From Lobulomyces angularis (Eukaryota > Chytridiomycota > Chytridiomycetes > Lobulomycetales > Lobulomycetaceae), in NCBI GenBank assembly GCA_027604685.1, contig JADHYX010000401.1, positions 1 to 19,611 of the forward strand: 19,611 nt of DNA, given 5' to 3'. This document shows, in pieces, positions 8,889-19,611 of the stretch (within the stretch, counting starts at the first letter, position 1; the number at the start of each line of letters is the position of its first letter). The position numbers were made by a program, and so were the translations under genes. Below the pieces are notes generated by a model that made no database searches, was not told where the DNA came from, and saw only the letters and a program-made list of their open reading frames with translations.

Positions 8889-11038
8889 ATGTTGAAACCT
8901 CTTATTCACCTCATCTTCTTGCTGCATTTAATCTCGTCTCAAATAGAAAGCTTTCAATGCAACACAAACAACGACTGTACTATTCAGCAACCTTTTTGTT
9001 CGCAAGGGTATGTATTGAAATCTCTCACAATCTTTTTTAAGAAATTGTCTTTAGCTTATGTCAATCACAATCTCAGATTGATTCTGTTTCCAAATCAGAA
9101 TTAAGGTCATGTTCAGACTCTCTTCCTTGTTCTGGTTCAAGCAACATTTGTTATGAAAATACCTGCTACTCTTACATTCAACTAATAAATATCCCATGGT
9201 ATGTTAACTTTTTTCTTTTTAGTTTTTATTGTAACTTCTAATACTTGGTTTAGCATAAAATTTTTTAACTTCACATCAAAATTTTTTTTAACTTCACATC
9301 AAATTTTTTTTTTTTTTTTTTCAAACTCTTGACTATTTTTAAAACTTAACTAGGATTGCAATAGCATTAAGCTGCACCCTTATTTTTTTATTGGTCATTT
9401 TTCCTGTTTTGACATGTTTTTTGGGAAAATGCCTCTGTTTTTCCTTAAAAGATCCAGAAAACTCAAAATCAAATGACGAATCTTCATCTCCTGCTGATAT
9501 AGAAAAACTCAAACAGCAACACTTAAACAGAGAAAGACAACAAAATGATTTTGTTGACAATGTTGAGGCCGAAAAGGATTTTTTAAAAAAAAGAGATCAA
9601 CTAGTAGAAAAAATTATTACTGGTGATTCCAGTGTTATCTTTGAAGAAACGCGTATATTTATATAATCTAATTTTTGATAAGAAATTTAACTTTTTGCTA
9701 GCAATGAGTCCTGAAAGAGTTTTACCCCATTCAACATTGCAAAGCGTACCCCTGCATCAGCAACCAAATTATACCACTCCGTCCGAAATTTTTTCTGAAG
9801 TTGAAGAAAAGAAACCAAAAAAAAGCAAAAAAGAGCTAAAATTGGAACAGGAATTATTTCTATTAGAGCAGGAAAGAATTTTAGATCAATCAAGAAACGA
9901 AGAGTATCGACAGGATGAAATTCTAATGCAAAAAAAAAAGGCTTTACTTCAACAGCAATTGCTACAGCAGCAGCATCAATCCACCACTCCCTATCCGATT
10001 CAGACCATTCTTCCTACTTACTACGTAGCTCCTTCTCATCCATCACCTTTAAGTAATCATCAATTTATTCCTCAATTTCCGGAAAATTTGCATCCCCATA
10101 CTGGTAAAAAATTTTTAATTTATGAATTAATTACATTTTCTAGGGTTGTCACCACATGCCTACCCTCATTCTCCATCTCCTCAATCACCACAGTTACTTT
10201 CACAGCCAATGTGTTCTCCACCTCAACAATATTATTCCATGCAACAACAACAATTACCTCTTACTAATTCAATTCATAATTCTTCCCAACATTCAATTGT
10301 TTATTCTCAAAGTAACAGTCCTTCAATTCCTTTTTCTGCCTTAAATCGAAATTCTTCTCAGCATTCTTTGGTATATTCTCAGCATGCACCTTCGCTACCA
10401 TTGTCTGCTTTGGATAGAAATTCCTCACAAAGGTCTGTTGTTTACTCTCAACATTCTGTGTAAGTTTCAATAATGAACTTTTTGTTAATGTTCATTTTTA
10501 TTTTAAGTCTCTCACACTCTCACAGTAATCTTCCTGATACAGTGAATGATCAATATTTAAATGTTTTGATGGAGCAATGTAGAAGTCCCTCAATGTAAAA
10601 CTATTAAAATTGTCCTTTTAATTCTGTACTTATTTTCTAATATATAGTCATTCAGGCTATGCTCCTTCAAACACCTCTTCATATATGAGGAAAAAATTTG
10701 CAAATGAATTAAGTAATAATTATCTACAACCTCAGTCAATACCTCAACAACATCCAATTCAATCAGTATCTGTAGAAATGCCAACACTGCAACAATCACC
10801 AGATATTAATAGTAACCTTCATTTTAGGCAGGACAGTGGAGCTGTTACAACTTCATCTATTGCTTCTACGAAATTAAATGAACCAACTAGTGACTTTTCT
10901 AAGCTTAATTTTTCACATGATGATAAAAAGGTGCTCAGCAGCCCAACTTTTAGTACTGCGAACAATAATGAAACAGAAACCATTAAGGTGGATGAAGCAG
11001 AAGCTGATGTTAGTAATCGGGTAGAAACAGAACTGTAA
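8889..11038 (+). CDS. Single-pass membrane protein, Cys-rich ectodomain and VYSQ-repeat tail
   Basis: Seven exons: 8889-9007, 9055-9198, 9354-9622, 9702-10103, 10144-10459, 10508-10594, 10648-11038, giving 575 residues; every junction keeps frame. A signal peptide (1-18, MLKPLIHLIFLLHLISSQ) is followed by a small ectodomain with about eight Cys, including CNTNNDCTIQQPFCSQGLC, which is knottin- or EB-like in spacing. Residues 88-110 form one membrane helix (IALSCTLIFLLVIFPVL), followed by a Cys cluster (CFLGKCLCF) that could be palmitoylated. The cytosolic part has charged, coiled-coil-prone regions (about 125-175 and 205-260, the latter EELKL/EQELFLLEQER-like), a Gln/Pro-rich stretch, and three tandem copies of NSSQHSxVYSQ...SALxR (357-417). 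The rest is Ser/Thr/Asn-rich and ends acidic. No family is recognised. It looks like a surface sensor or adhesion protein with a scaffold tail. A TGA/TAA-free alternative acceptor 18 nt downstream (exon 6 from 10526) is also in frame. Confidence 0.75.
9257..9303 (+). repeat. Two-copy tandem repeat inside intron 2
   Basis: AAATTTTTTTAACTTCACATC-like units occur twice back to back within the second intron of the VYSQ-repeat protein gene, followed by a third partial copy that runs into a long T tract. The copies differ mainly in T-run length, as expected from slippage. Confidence 0.6.
10278..10459 (+). repeat. In-frame coding tandem repeat (23-24 codons)
   Basis: Three in-frame units at 10278-10349, 10350-10418 and 10419-10459 encode NSSQ-H/R-S-x-VYSQ, then a Pro/Ser spacer and SAL-N/D-R; the last unit is cut short by the intron donor. 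Codons differ between copies while the NSSQ and VYSQ residues are kept, which points to selection on the protein motif. Confidence 0.8.
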
Positions 11039-11603
11039 TTTACCAAAACTTTCTATATGATTTTTTTCGGTTACTTATTGTTTGTATTTTTATTTCTTGA
11101 AAATTTTTTTTTCATAAATTACACTTAATTTTGAATTTTAGAATGTGATAAAAGATAGTTTTATACTTAAAATATATATAATCTCAACTTGAATCTACAG
11201 TATTATTCTATTTTTTTTTGAAATTTTTTATTTGCAATTATTTAAATACTTCCATTAAAAAGAAGAAATAAACTGAACTACTTCAAATTATCTTGTTTGA
11301 AAAACTTTCACAATTGTAGTCAAAACTAATCTTTTCAACAGAACTGAAAAAAAAAAAAATAATATCGAAAAGGTGAATTAAAATAAAATTAACTTCAAAA
11401 ATAAATTTTTTTTTAAAAAATTACTTTTTATAATACAAAAAAAAAAAATTTGCTGTTTTTAAATTATTTTTTGAGAGGATAAATTTTTTCTTTTTTTTTT
11501 TTTAGGAAAAAAAGGTGTATTAATCATAAAATTAATAAAACATTTAAAATAAAATAAAGATTAGAAAATAAGAAAAAGATATTTGGAATTATCAAATAAA
11601 CTA
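11039..11603. other. Intergenic stretch, homopolymer-rich, no gene seen
   Basis: Lies between the VYSQ-repeat gene and RAB18, both on the plus strand. It contains many A and T runs (for example near 11349, 11438 and 11490). It must hold the 3' UTR of the first gene and the promoter of the second. No open frame or structured element was seen. Confidence 0.5.
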
Positions 11604-12654
11604 ATGAATTTTCCACATTCTGATAATGAAGTTAAGGATACCTTCAAAATTCTTATGATAGGTAATTAATTTGTAGTTTCAAAAAGGTTTTTCAAGTTTA
11701 TTTCTCATATCTTAATTTTTTTTTTTTTTTAAATTATCAATTTAATTTCTCTGTAAATTAATTCTGATCTTTTTTCTTTTTTTACTTTTATTTTACTTTC
11801 ACTCAATCATTTTTTTTTTAATCATTTGAGTTAATTTTTTTTAATACTAAAAAAAAAAAAAAAAAAAATTAAGTTTATTACTAGAACAGTAAAAAATAAA
11901 AATTTAAAAAGCTTGATTTTACACTATGATAAAACTTTAAAAATTGTTATTTAACTATGATTTTTTTTTTTTGTAGGTGACAGTGGAACTGGAAAAAGTT
12001 CTCTACTTTTGAGATTTACTGATGATAAATATTTACCGCAGGATCAAACTAAATCAACAATCGGTGTAGACTTCAAACTTAAAATTTTAACAATAAATGG
12101 TAAAAATTATAAATTAACAATTTGGGTAAAAAATTTCTATTATGACATTTTTTATGTTTGTTTATGAAAATAAAGGACACAGCTGGTCAAGAAAGATTTA
12201 GAACGTTAACTTCTTCTTACTACAAAGGTGCCCAAGGAGTTATTTTAGTGTATGACGTATCCAACAGAACCTCATTTGAAAATTTACAATTTTGGTTTTC
12301 AGGTTTACAAAAAACTTAATTACTTCACTATACTAAAGTGTGATTGTAGAGCTTGAAGCATATAGTTCACCTCAAAATCCAGTGGTAAAAATGATTGTGG
12401 GAAATAAAATTGACGTGGAAAACAGAGAGGTGGAAAGAATCGAAGGTGAAAATTTAGCCAAAAAACTAGGAACATTGTTTATTGAAACCTCAGCAAAAAG
12501 TAAATTTGGAGTAATTGATAGTTTTACAGAAATATGTGAGAAAATTATAGAGAAGGGTGATCAGAAGTCACGAAGTGACAGAGAAAATGTTATAACAATC
12601 AATTCTGGAACTACTAGCCCTCTCAGTAATTTGCAGAATAGTTGCTCTTGCTAA
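11604..12654 (+). CDS. RAB18: Rab GTPase, Rab18 subfamily
   Basis: A small GTPase that in other eukaryotes acts at the ER and lipid droplets. Four exons: 11604-11661, 11977-12125, 12176-12302, 12350-12654, giving 212 residues (human RAB18 206). Nucleotide-binding motifs are all present: GDSGTGKS (20-27), switch I with [15 protein letters not shown] (69-75), GNKID (129-133) and ETSAK (157-161). Subfamily-specific agreement with Rab18 is strong: [30 protein letters not shown] and [14 protein letters not shown]. The C-terminus ends in Cys-Ser-Cys, a CXC geranylgeranylation signal. Intron 3 (12303-12349, 47 nt) uses an unusual GTTTAC donor; splicing there rebuilds FSELEAYSS, matching the family's 'LNELETY', so the junction is well supported. 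Confidence 0.95.
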
Positions 12655-13008
12655 ATTAATGATAGTTTAATACTATAATCCTAGGAACGACAATTTAAAA
12701 CAATTATTTTATTATATATTTTTGCATTTTTTTTCTAATTTTTCGTATTTCGTATAGCTAATTTTAAATTAAGATTTTGTAAACACAGTTTTAGATTATC
12801 AAAAAATTGTTTTCATTTTGATAGTATATCTTTTAATTATTTTTTAATTTTGGTGTATTTTTTTGTTCAAACCTTCATTGAAAAAGAAAAAATAAACCGT
12901 AGAACATTGTCTAAATGTGATGTCATAATTTTTTTTTTTTTTTGCTGTTTCACAAAAAGTCAAGATTGTTTTATTTATTTTTTTTTACTTTAAATACGAT
13001 CACCTACA
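12655..13008. other. Intergenic stretch between RAB18 and adenylate kinase
   Basis: AT-rich with long T runs. An AATAAA at about 12890 is a reasonable polyadenylation signal for RAB18. No gene was seen. Confidence 0.45.
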
Positions 13009-14306
<1,298 letters not shown>

Positions 14307-15194
14307 ATTACAATATTTTTTTTTAATTTTTATTTTTTATGTTATCTTAATTCCTTTTAAGTTTTTTTTTTTTTTTTTTTTTTTGAAAGAAAATTTAAAC
14401 CAATGATTGATAATTTTTTTTAAGAACTAATACTTTAGTTTGTTTCCGAAACTAAATTATTGTTAAAAATATTCCAATGTAGTGAAATTATTGGATTAAT
14501 TCAGTATATTTTATTTTGTATAGTACATCATTCAAATTTTCTAAAATTGGAAATTAATGTACCAAATTATAGATCTAAAAAAAAAATTAAAATTTTCAGT
14601 ATATTTATTTAAATTAATTCAATATATTTATTTTGTACAAGAATATTATTGACTTCTAAAAGATTTAAAAACTTAAAATTCCGAACAAGATTTATCCGAA
14701 GCCATCATACAAAATTTCTAAAAATGAAAATTTTTTTTATTTCAATTATCCACTCTTTGAGTATTTTTCCATTTTCCAATTCTATTTACTTGCAAGTTAT
14801 AAATTATTATTTCATAATATTACTTGTACATTAGTTGCAATTGTACTTATGCATTACACATAGTTGTATTTGCTGAATTAATAGGCTGCATATAGTTGCT
14901 TTTTTTTATTCAGAATTTACTTTTGCTTTATTCAAAAGAACTTTCAAACTTTACTTGTGCTTTATTCAGAATTTTACTGGTCACCAAAACTTGGACATTT
15001 TTGGTAAAAAGTGACAAAAACGTTCTTTTCTTTTTCTTTTCTTTTCTTTTGGAGGGACACAGTGAGTGATGTCATAAGCGCAAGTCAACGCACGTGCCAA
15101 ATTATAGACTCCAAAAAAAAAATTAAAATTTTCATTTTTTTCTTTGGAAAAAAAAAACAAACAAAACACAACTTTCAGAAACTCAAAAAAAAAA
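14307..15194. other. Long intergenic region with dispersed direct repeats
   Basis: Between adenylate kinase and PEX22. A segment CCAAATTATAGA...AAAATTTTCA at 14562-14598 recurs at 15097-15134. A second pair, TTAATTC-A/G-TATAT...TTATTTTGTA, occurs near 14494 and 14610, and TTATTCAGAATTT recurs near 14907 and 14961. The 61-codon frame at 14649-14834 is low-complexity and probably not coding. The end of the region contains the likely PEX22 promoter. Confidence 0.5.
15021..15096 (+). promoter_or_regulatory. Candidate PEX22 promoter elements: CT tract, CRE-like site and E-box
   Basis: Starting 174 bp upstream of the PEX22 start lies a CTTTT-repeat pyrimidine tract (15021-15050), followed by TGATGTCA (15067-15074), one base from the ATF/CREB palindrome TGACGTCA, and the E-box CACGTG (15091-15096), a bHLH target. 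These are among the few GC-containing palindromic words in an AT-rich spacer. Their function is inferred from motif identity only. Confidence 0.35.
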
Positions 15195-16183
15195 ATGACA
15201 AACAAGCAACATCTGCGGTCCTCGGTTGCACTGGGAGTCCTTAGTGTTATAGCCTTTGGTGCCTTGAGCTGCTTCGCTGCCTACAAACTCAAAACCTTGG
15301 ACTGCAAATCAAAGTCCAAAGCTCTTCCCAACAACAACCTCAATATCCATAATAACCACAAAAATAACCATTCCTCAAAGTCTAAGAAATCATGCACAAT
15401 TTCAATGAATAACGTAATATTTTTATCTATTAATTTGTGTTAAAAAAGAGTTTTTTTTATTTTTTATATAATACCTAGTCTTTAATTTGGAACCCTTCAA
15501 AAGATTCTAAAAATCCTAATTTTGCGTTCACTGAAAATTCTATAAATTATTTGAAAAGTTTAAGCGAATTTTTTGAATTACATTTAATTTTCAAAGTGGA
15601 TTCTGATAAACAACAGGAACAAATTCAATCCATTTTAAAAAACACTGGTTTGTTTTTTGACAAGGATGAAGATTTTTTATCGCAACAAGAACAGAGTGAA
15701 ATTGAAAATAATAGTGATTCCTATATAATTGATAGTCGTAGAATATTATTTTGCTCAACTGAAAAAGGAAAAATTCATTTAGTTAGACACATTAAGCCGT
15801 TTTTGCACATAGATTCAAATAAAGAAGATGTTATTGAACTTTCACCTTATGTTGAAAAACTAATTTTTTGTAAAAAAACTAAACTTCCGAATAACCAGCA
15901 CCATTCATTACATTCAAAAGAAGATTATAATATCAACACCTGTTCTAACGGTTTGAAACTACAGGTGAATCAAAGTAATACTGGAAAAGGACTAGTTGGG
16001 TTAAGTAGGACGAATTCTTATAATACTCTTCTGGTTAATAATAACAAGCAGCAACAACATAATACTAAGGAAAATGGCCGCATATCAAATACTTCCAGTG
16101 ATAGCGATAGTGACGATAATTTTTTTGATGGCACTTTAAACGTGGAAGTAATTGATTTGGCAGAATTTAGATTAGAGGAGTAA
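15195..16183 (+). CDS. PEX22: Peroxin-22, membrane anchor of the Pex4 ubiquitin-conjugating enzyme
   Basis: Two exons: 15195-15413 and 15479-16183, giving 307 residues. Pex22 holds Pex4 at the peroxisome membrane so that the import receptor Pex5 can be ubiquitinated and recycled. A short N-terminus precedes one membrane helix (about 9-30, SSVALGVLSVIAFGALSCFA), then a basic, Asn-rich linker. The Rossmann-like core (about 70-206) matches fungal Pex22 in order: LIWNP, NPNFAFTEN, LKSLSEFFELHLIFKV, RRILFCSTEKGKIHLVRHI, LHIDS and LSPYVEKLIF. After it comes a tail of about 100 residues, low-complexity and ending acidic (SDSDSDDNFFDG), which the 180-residue yeast protein lacks. Translation begins at the first ATG after an A-rich leader, just before the helix. 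The family call rests on remembered consensus, not a search. Confidence 0.75.
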
Positions 16184-16660
16184 AATAAGGAAAGAATTAA
16201 GCATATAAATGTCTTGAGAAAAAAGTTATTATTTAATATTATATACCTATAAAGTTTTCTAAGCATTGTATATTTTTAGATATTAATACCTTATTTTGTA
16301 ATTACGCTTAAACGAAAGTAGGAATGATATTTTAATTCAAATATTTATTAAACTTTTTTTTCTCTTTGTTATATAGTGATAAAAATTTTAAATTTCGATA
16401 AAAATTTTAAATTTCAATAAAATTGGCAGCATACATAGAAATTCAGTTTACATCTATTTTTTTTTTTGTAAATTTTTTTTTGAAAAGTTTTGACCACATA
16501 CTAAAATTAATCCTCATTTATTTTATAAAACTTCTTCAGCATTAGCAACTTTACAAAACAGTTTATTTCAATAACCTTAACATCTACTTAAAAAGAATTG
16601 ACTACTTCGGTAGTTTTTAACGAGTTTTAACTTAAACAAAAAAAATTAAATAAAAAAAAG
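16184..16660. other. Intergenic stretch with one short tandem repeat, no gene seen
   Basis: Lies between PEX22 and the VHL-beta/SH3 gene, both on the plus strand. Apart from the 19-bp tandem at 16378-16415 and T runs near 16460-16480 it shows nothing recognisable. Confidence 0.5.
16378..16415. repeat. 19-bp perfect tandem duplication
   Basis: GATAAAAATTTTAAATTTC occurs twice back to back (16378-16396 and 16397-16415) and is followed by a partial third copy beginning AATAAAATT. It is simple AT-rich sequence, consistent with slippage. Confidence 0.85.
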
Positions 16661-17684
16661 ATGCAAATAAAAACAATAATTCATATAATTATAATACACA
16701 TAATTACGATAAATATCGCTTTGGGTGCAATGCATAATTATTTAGATCCTTCAAATTTATTATCGTCAGTTCCTAACTCTGTAAATGCCGACACACCTTC
16801 AACTTTACACATTGTCAATGAAAATGATCAGACTTTAAATATTTTTTGGAAAGATTATAACGGAGAACTTGTTTTGTATAAAAATTTATCTGCTTCTGAA
16901 TCTTACCATCAGAGCACCTACGTTACCCATTCATGGTATAAATTTTTATTATGTTTTCTTTTTATCTATTCTTCACTTACTATAACGTTTTTTAAAAAAA
17001 TTAGGGTAGCATTAGATTTATCGACTAATAGTGTAACGCATGTTTTCACTGTTATGGAAAAGGAAGCTATTTGGGTGTTACTAGCAGTGGAGTCAAATCG
17101 TAATGTCAACCCATCTGAAAACTTGCAAGGTAAAAACCATTGCTTTTTTTACTAAATGTTTCAAAGTTTTAATTTTTTCTTTCTTTAATGTAATTACTTT
17201 TAATCAAAATGTTTTTTTTTTTTTTTTAGTGAAAGAAGCGGAGCATAATTCCGATGTCGTATTGATAATAACTTTAGTTAGCATAATTCTCATCTTATTG
17301 GCAAGTTCGTTATTGGGATTTTTGATGTACAGACGAATTGCCAGGAAGAAGAAAAACAATTCCGCAGAACAGAATACCTCAGATATTATGAATTCATCTG
17401 AAAGTTTACCTATCTGTGATTTAATTCAGAATGAAACCACTTGGAAAGCTACATGCGACTTTAATAAAAGTTTGGCAGATGAGGTGACAAATTAAAAAAA
17501 AAAAAAATTGTTTTACATTTCCCTTTTTATCTAGTTGGATATGAGAGAAGGAGATCTTATTGAAATTACTAGTTTTTTTACTGATGGTTGGGCACTAGGA
17601 CTAAATTTGAGGACAAATGAGAGTGGAAATGTTCCACTCACGTTAATGGTGCCAGCTCGCTCAGAAGTTCCTAGAAAAGATTAA
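16661..17684 (+). CDS. Secreted VHL-beta-like domain, membrane helix and cytosolic SH3 domain
   Basis: Four exons: 16661-16935, 17005-17129, 17230-17483, 17535-17684, giving 267 residues. A signal peptide (about 1-23) leads to an ectodomain whose core (about 46-115) resembles the beta domain of the von Hippel-Lindau protein: STLHIVNENDQTLNIFWKDY, then GELVLY, a LSASESY turn and STYVTHSWVALD. Against human VHL, W88, the GExxxY spacing ending at Y98, Y112, H115 and W117 have counterparts; S111 aligns with Thr. One helix (about 142-166) ends in basic YRRIARKKK, which sets the C-terminus in the cytosol. Residues about 204-256 form an SH3 domain: ATCDF in place of ALYDF, DELDMREGDLIEI, DGWALG and GNVPLTLMVP; its intron falls between DE and LDM. 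The layout suggests a surface receptor recruiting proline-rich partners. Both domain calls were made by eye; SH3 is the firmer. Confidence 0.75.
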
Positions 17685-17929
17685 GTTTTTAAAATTTTAA
17701 TTTTTTGACAATATTTAACAGTCCAGAGCTTTGTAGCTAATTCTTTATTTTAACCTTATTTTTGACTTCTCTGTAAATTTTTAAAAAACTTTTATAATCA
17801 CTTAATTCTAAATGAAAGTATGTTATTTTTTTGTAACAATTGCAGGTAAAACAGCTCTATAAAGATCTTTCCTTAACCAGAAATTTTAAAAAAAATATAT
17901 GAATTTTTTTTTTTTGATAAATTTTTTCA

Positions 17930-19608
17930 ATGAATTTTTCTGAAGCTGTTTCAAAAGTAAAAATACATACTACAATTTTTTAAAGTTCATAACAACTAAC
18001 CTTTATTATTATTATTATTAGGCAGAATTAAAGGATAAAATTTCCATATTTCATAAATATACCTTAACACTTTTAGAACAAAAAAATTTAAGTAAAACTA
18101 AAGAAATTATAGATAACCTCTTACAAGATTCCCATGGATTAATATTGACTAGGCAACTTTTATCTGATTTTGTTAATGAACTAAAATCATTTCAATCCAA
18201 CAACTCTTCCGATTTGGAGGTGAAAACAGAAATTTCCAAGATCTGGGAGTACACCCTTGAAAAAATTGGTGAGCATTCGAAGATATTTAAACAAAAATAT
18301 TAAATTAATTATGGATTTTTTTAAATTTTTTTTTTTTTATCAACCAAAATAAAAAGCTACAACAAAATTTTAAATTTTTTTTTTTTAGGAAATAAAGCCA
18401 CCGCTTTTGAAGAATCTATTTCAATTATTAGAGAAGAGTTGGCAGCTATATATGAAGATGAAGAACGATGGACGGATTCTGCTAGAATGCTACAAGGCAT
18501 TCCACTTGACTCTGGACATAGAGCAATTCCAGGTATGACAAACAACCATAAAAAAATTTGATAATCTCATTTTATGTAGATGAGTATAAACTCAAAATAT
18601 ACATTCAGATAGTTTCGTTGTTTCTTGAAGACGAGGATCCAACTTCCGCTGAGAGTTTTTTAAATCGAGCTGGGTTGTTAGTGCAAACTACATCTAACAA
18701 AAGTCTTGTTATAAGATATAAAGCTAACCAAGCTAGACTCTTAGATTACAAGAGAATGTTTTTAAATTCTGCCCAGAAATATTTTGAGCTTAGTAACATG
18801 GAAGAAGTTTTAGATGAAGAAAGAATTATGTGTTTGAGAAATGCTATAACCTGTTCTTGCTTAGCACCAGCTGGTCCTGCAAGGTTTAGCTATTAATTAT
18901 ATTTTTTTTTCCCCCTAAATTATAAATCTATTAAAAAAGGTCAAGGATGTTGGCAACATTTTACAAGGACGAGAGATGTAGGGAAAGAGCAGAGTTAAAA
19001 GAAGTATTTATTTGTTAGAGACATTTTTTTTTTTATTAATAATAATTACAGGGAAATTTATATGGAATATTAGAGAAAATGTATTTGGGAAGATTATTAA
19101 GACCCAATGAAATATTAGATTTTAGTAAGACGTTAAAAGAGCATCAAAAGGCTACACTTTCCGATAATTCAACTGTTTTAGACAGAGCAGTGATGGAGCA
19201 CAATTTGCTTTCCCTTACCCAAATATATAATAATATTAGCTTCAAAGAGCTAGGTACTCTGTTGGACATTAGTTGGGAAAAAGCTGAAGACATGGCAAGT
19301 AAAATGATTTCGGAAGGAAGAATGAAAGGTATCTCAGTTTATATGAACATCATACTGATATAGGTTAAATGTAATATTATCAAGGTAGTATTGATCAACT
19401 GGATCAGCTGATATTTTTTACTAGTGGAAAATTATTGGATGGTGGTTGGGATGAAGGAATTGTTGGAATTTGTCAGCATCTGGTATTATTACATCAAATT
19501 GTAATTACCGCTAAGTCTAATTCTTTTTTTTAAAAAAAAACAAAGGATGGAATCGTGGAAAAGATTAAAGTGAAACATCCTGAGTTTGCTAATTTACATG
19601 GTGTTTAA
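17930..19608 (+). CDS. CSN4: COP9 signalosome complex subunit 4
   Basis: A subunit of the complex that removes Nedd8 from cullin-RING ubiquitin ligases. Eight exons: 17930-17956, 18022-18268, 18389-18532, 18580-18883, 18940-19003, 19052-19328, 19385-19482, 19546-19608, giving 407 residues (human CSN4 406), so the gene is complete. Helical-repeat sequence matches the family: [68 protein letters not shown]. The PCI domain follows with [60 protein letters not shown] and [15 protein letters not shown]. The short first exon (MNFSEAVSK) is the least certain part. Intron 4 has a GTTTAG donor; the spliced product AGPARSRMLA matches the family. The last exon, after human alignment ends to weaken, reads to TAA just inside the window. 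Confidence 0.95.
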
Positions 19609-19611
19609 AGA

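Noticed and set aside
14649..14834. 61-codon plus-strand open frame in the adenylate kinase-PEX22 gap
   Set aside because: Composition is Ile/Phe/Lys-rich as expected from AT-rich DNA, it has no domain or splice context, and it overlaps dispersed repeats.
15011..15244. Overlapping frames on both strands over the PEX22 leader
   Set aside because: Low-complexity translations of CT and A runs; the PEX22 frame starting at 15195 explains the coding part.

Overview
The window is nuclear eukaryotic DNA. It is very AT-rich, genes are split by short GT-AG introns (about 40-280 nt) whose 3' ends are long T tracts, and homopolymer runs fill the spaces between genes. The genes suggest an aerobic, early-diverging fungus or a close relative (chytrid, Rozella or aphelid grade). 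Cytochrome c oxidase subunit Va argues against an anaerobic gut fungus. A class C GPCR, a fungal-type PEX22 and a membrane SH3 protein fit a flagellated fungus. The species cannot be fixed from the sequence. Gene models were joined by hand from conserved family sequence, splice consensus and reading-frame continuity; no transcript evidence was used.

Layout: 1-406, open but broken frames at the window edge (possible remnant). 611-1884 (+), mitochondrial enoyl-CoA delta isomerase, 6 exons. 1934-2089 (+), small unassigned ORF. 5412-2173 (-), a 979-residue class C seven-helix receptor with a beta-helix-like ectodomain, 5 exons. 5413-6315, possible decayed coding DNA. 6316-7002 (+), COX5A. 8153-7415 (-), two-helix membrane protein with a C-terminal PPTY motif. 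8515-8650, 29-bp tandem repeats. 8889-11038 (+), single-pass membrane protein with a repeated NSSQ...VYSQ motif in its tail, 7 exons. 11604-12654 (+), Rab18. 13009-14306 (+), adenylate kinase with an 11-nt microexon. 15195-16183 (+), PEX22. 16661-17684 (+), secreted VHL-beta-like domain, membrane helix and SH3. 17930-19608 (+), complete COP9 signalosome subunit 4.

Most conserved genes are housekeeping: fatty-acid oxidation and peroxisome biogenesis (ECI1, PEX22), respiration and nucleotide balance (COX5A, AK2), vesicle and lipid-droplet traffic (RAB18), cullin deneddylation (CSN4). They are not an operon. Between them lie three surface proteins with unusual architecture: the beta-helix/class C receptor, the VYSQ-repeat protein and the VHL-beta/SH3 protein. 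These are the most interesting content. No tRNA, rRNA, CRISPR array or intact transposon was recognised.
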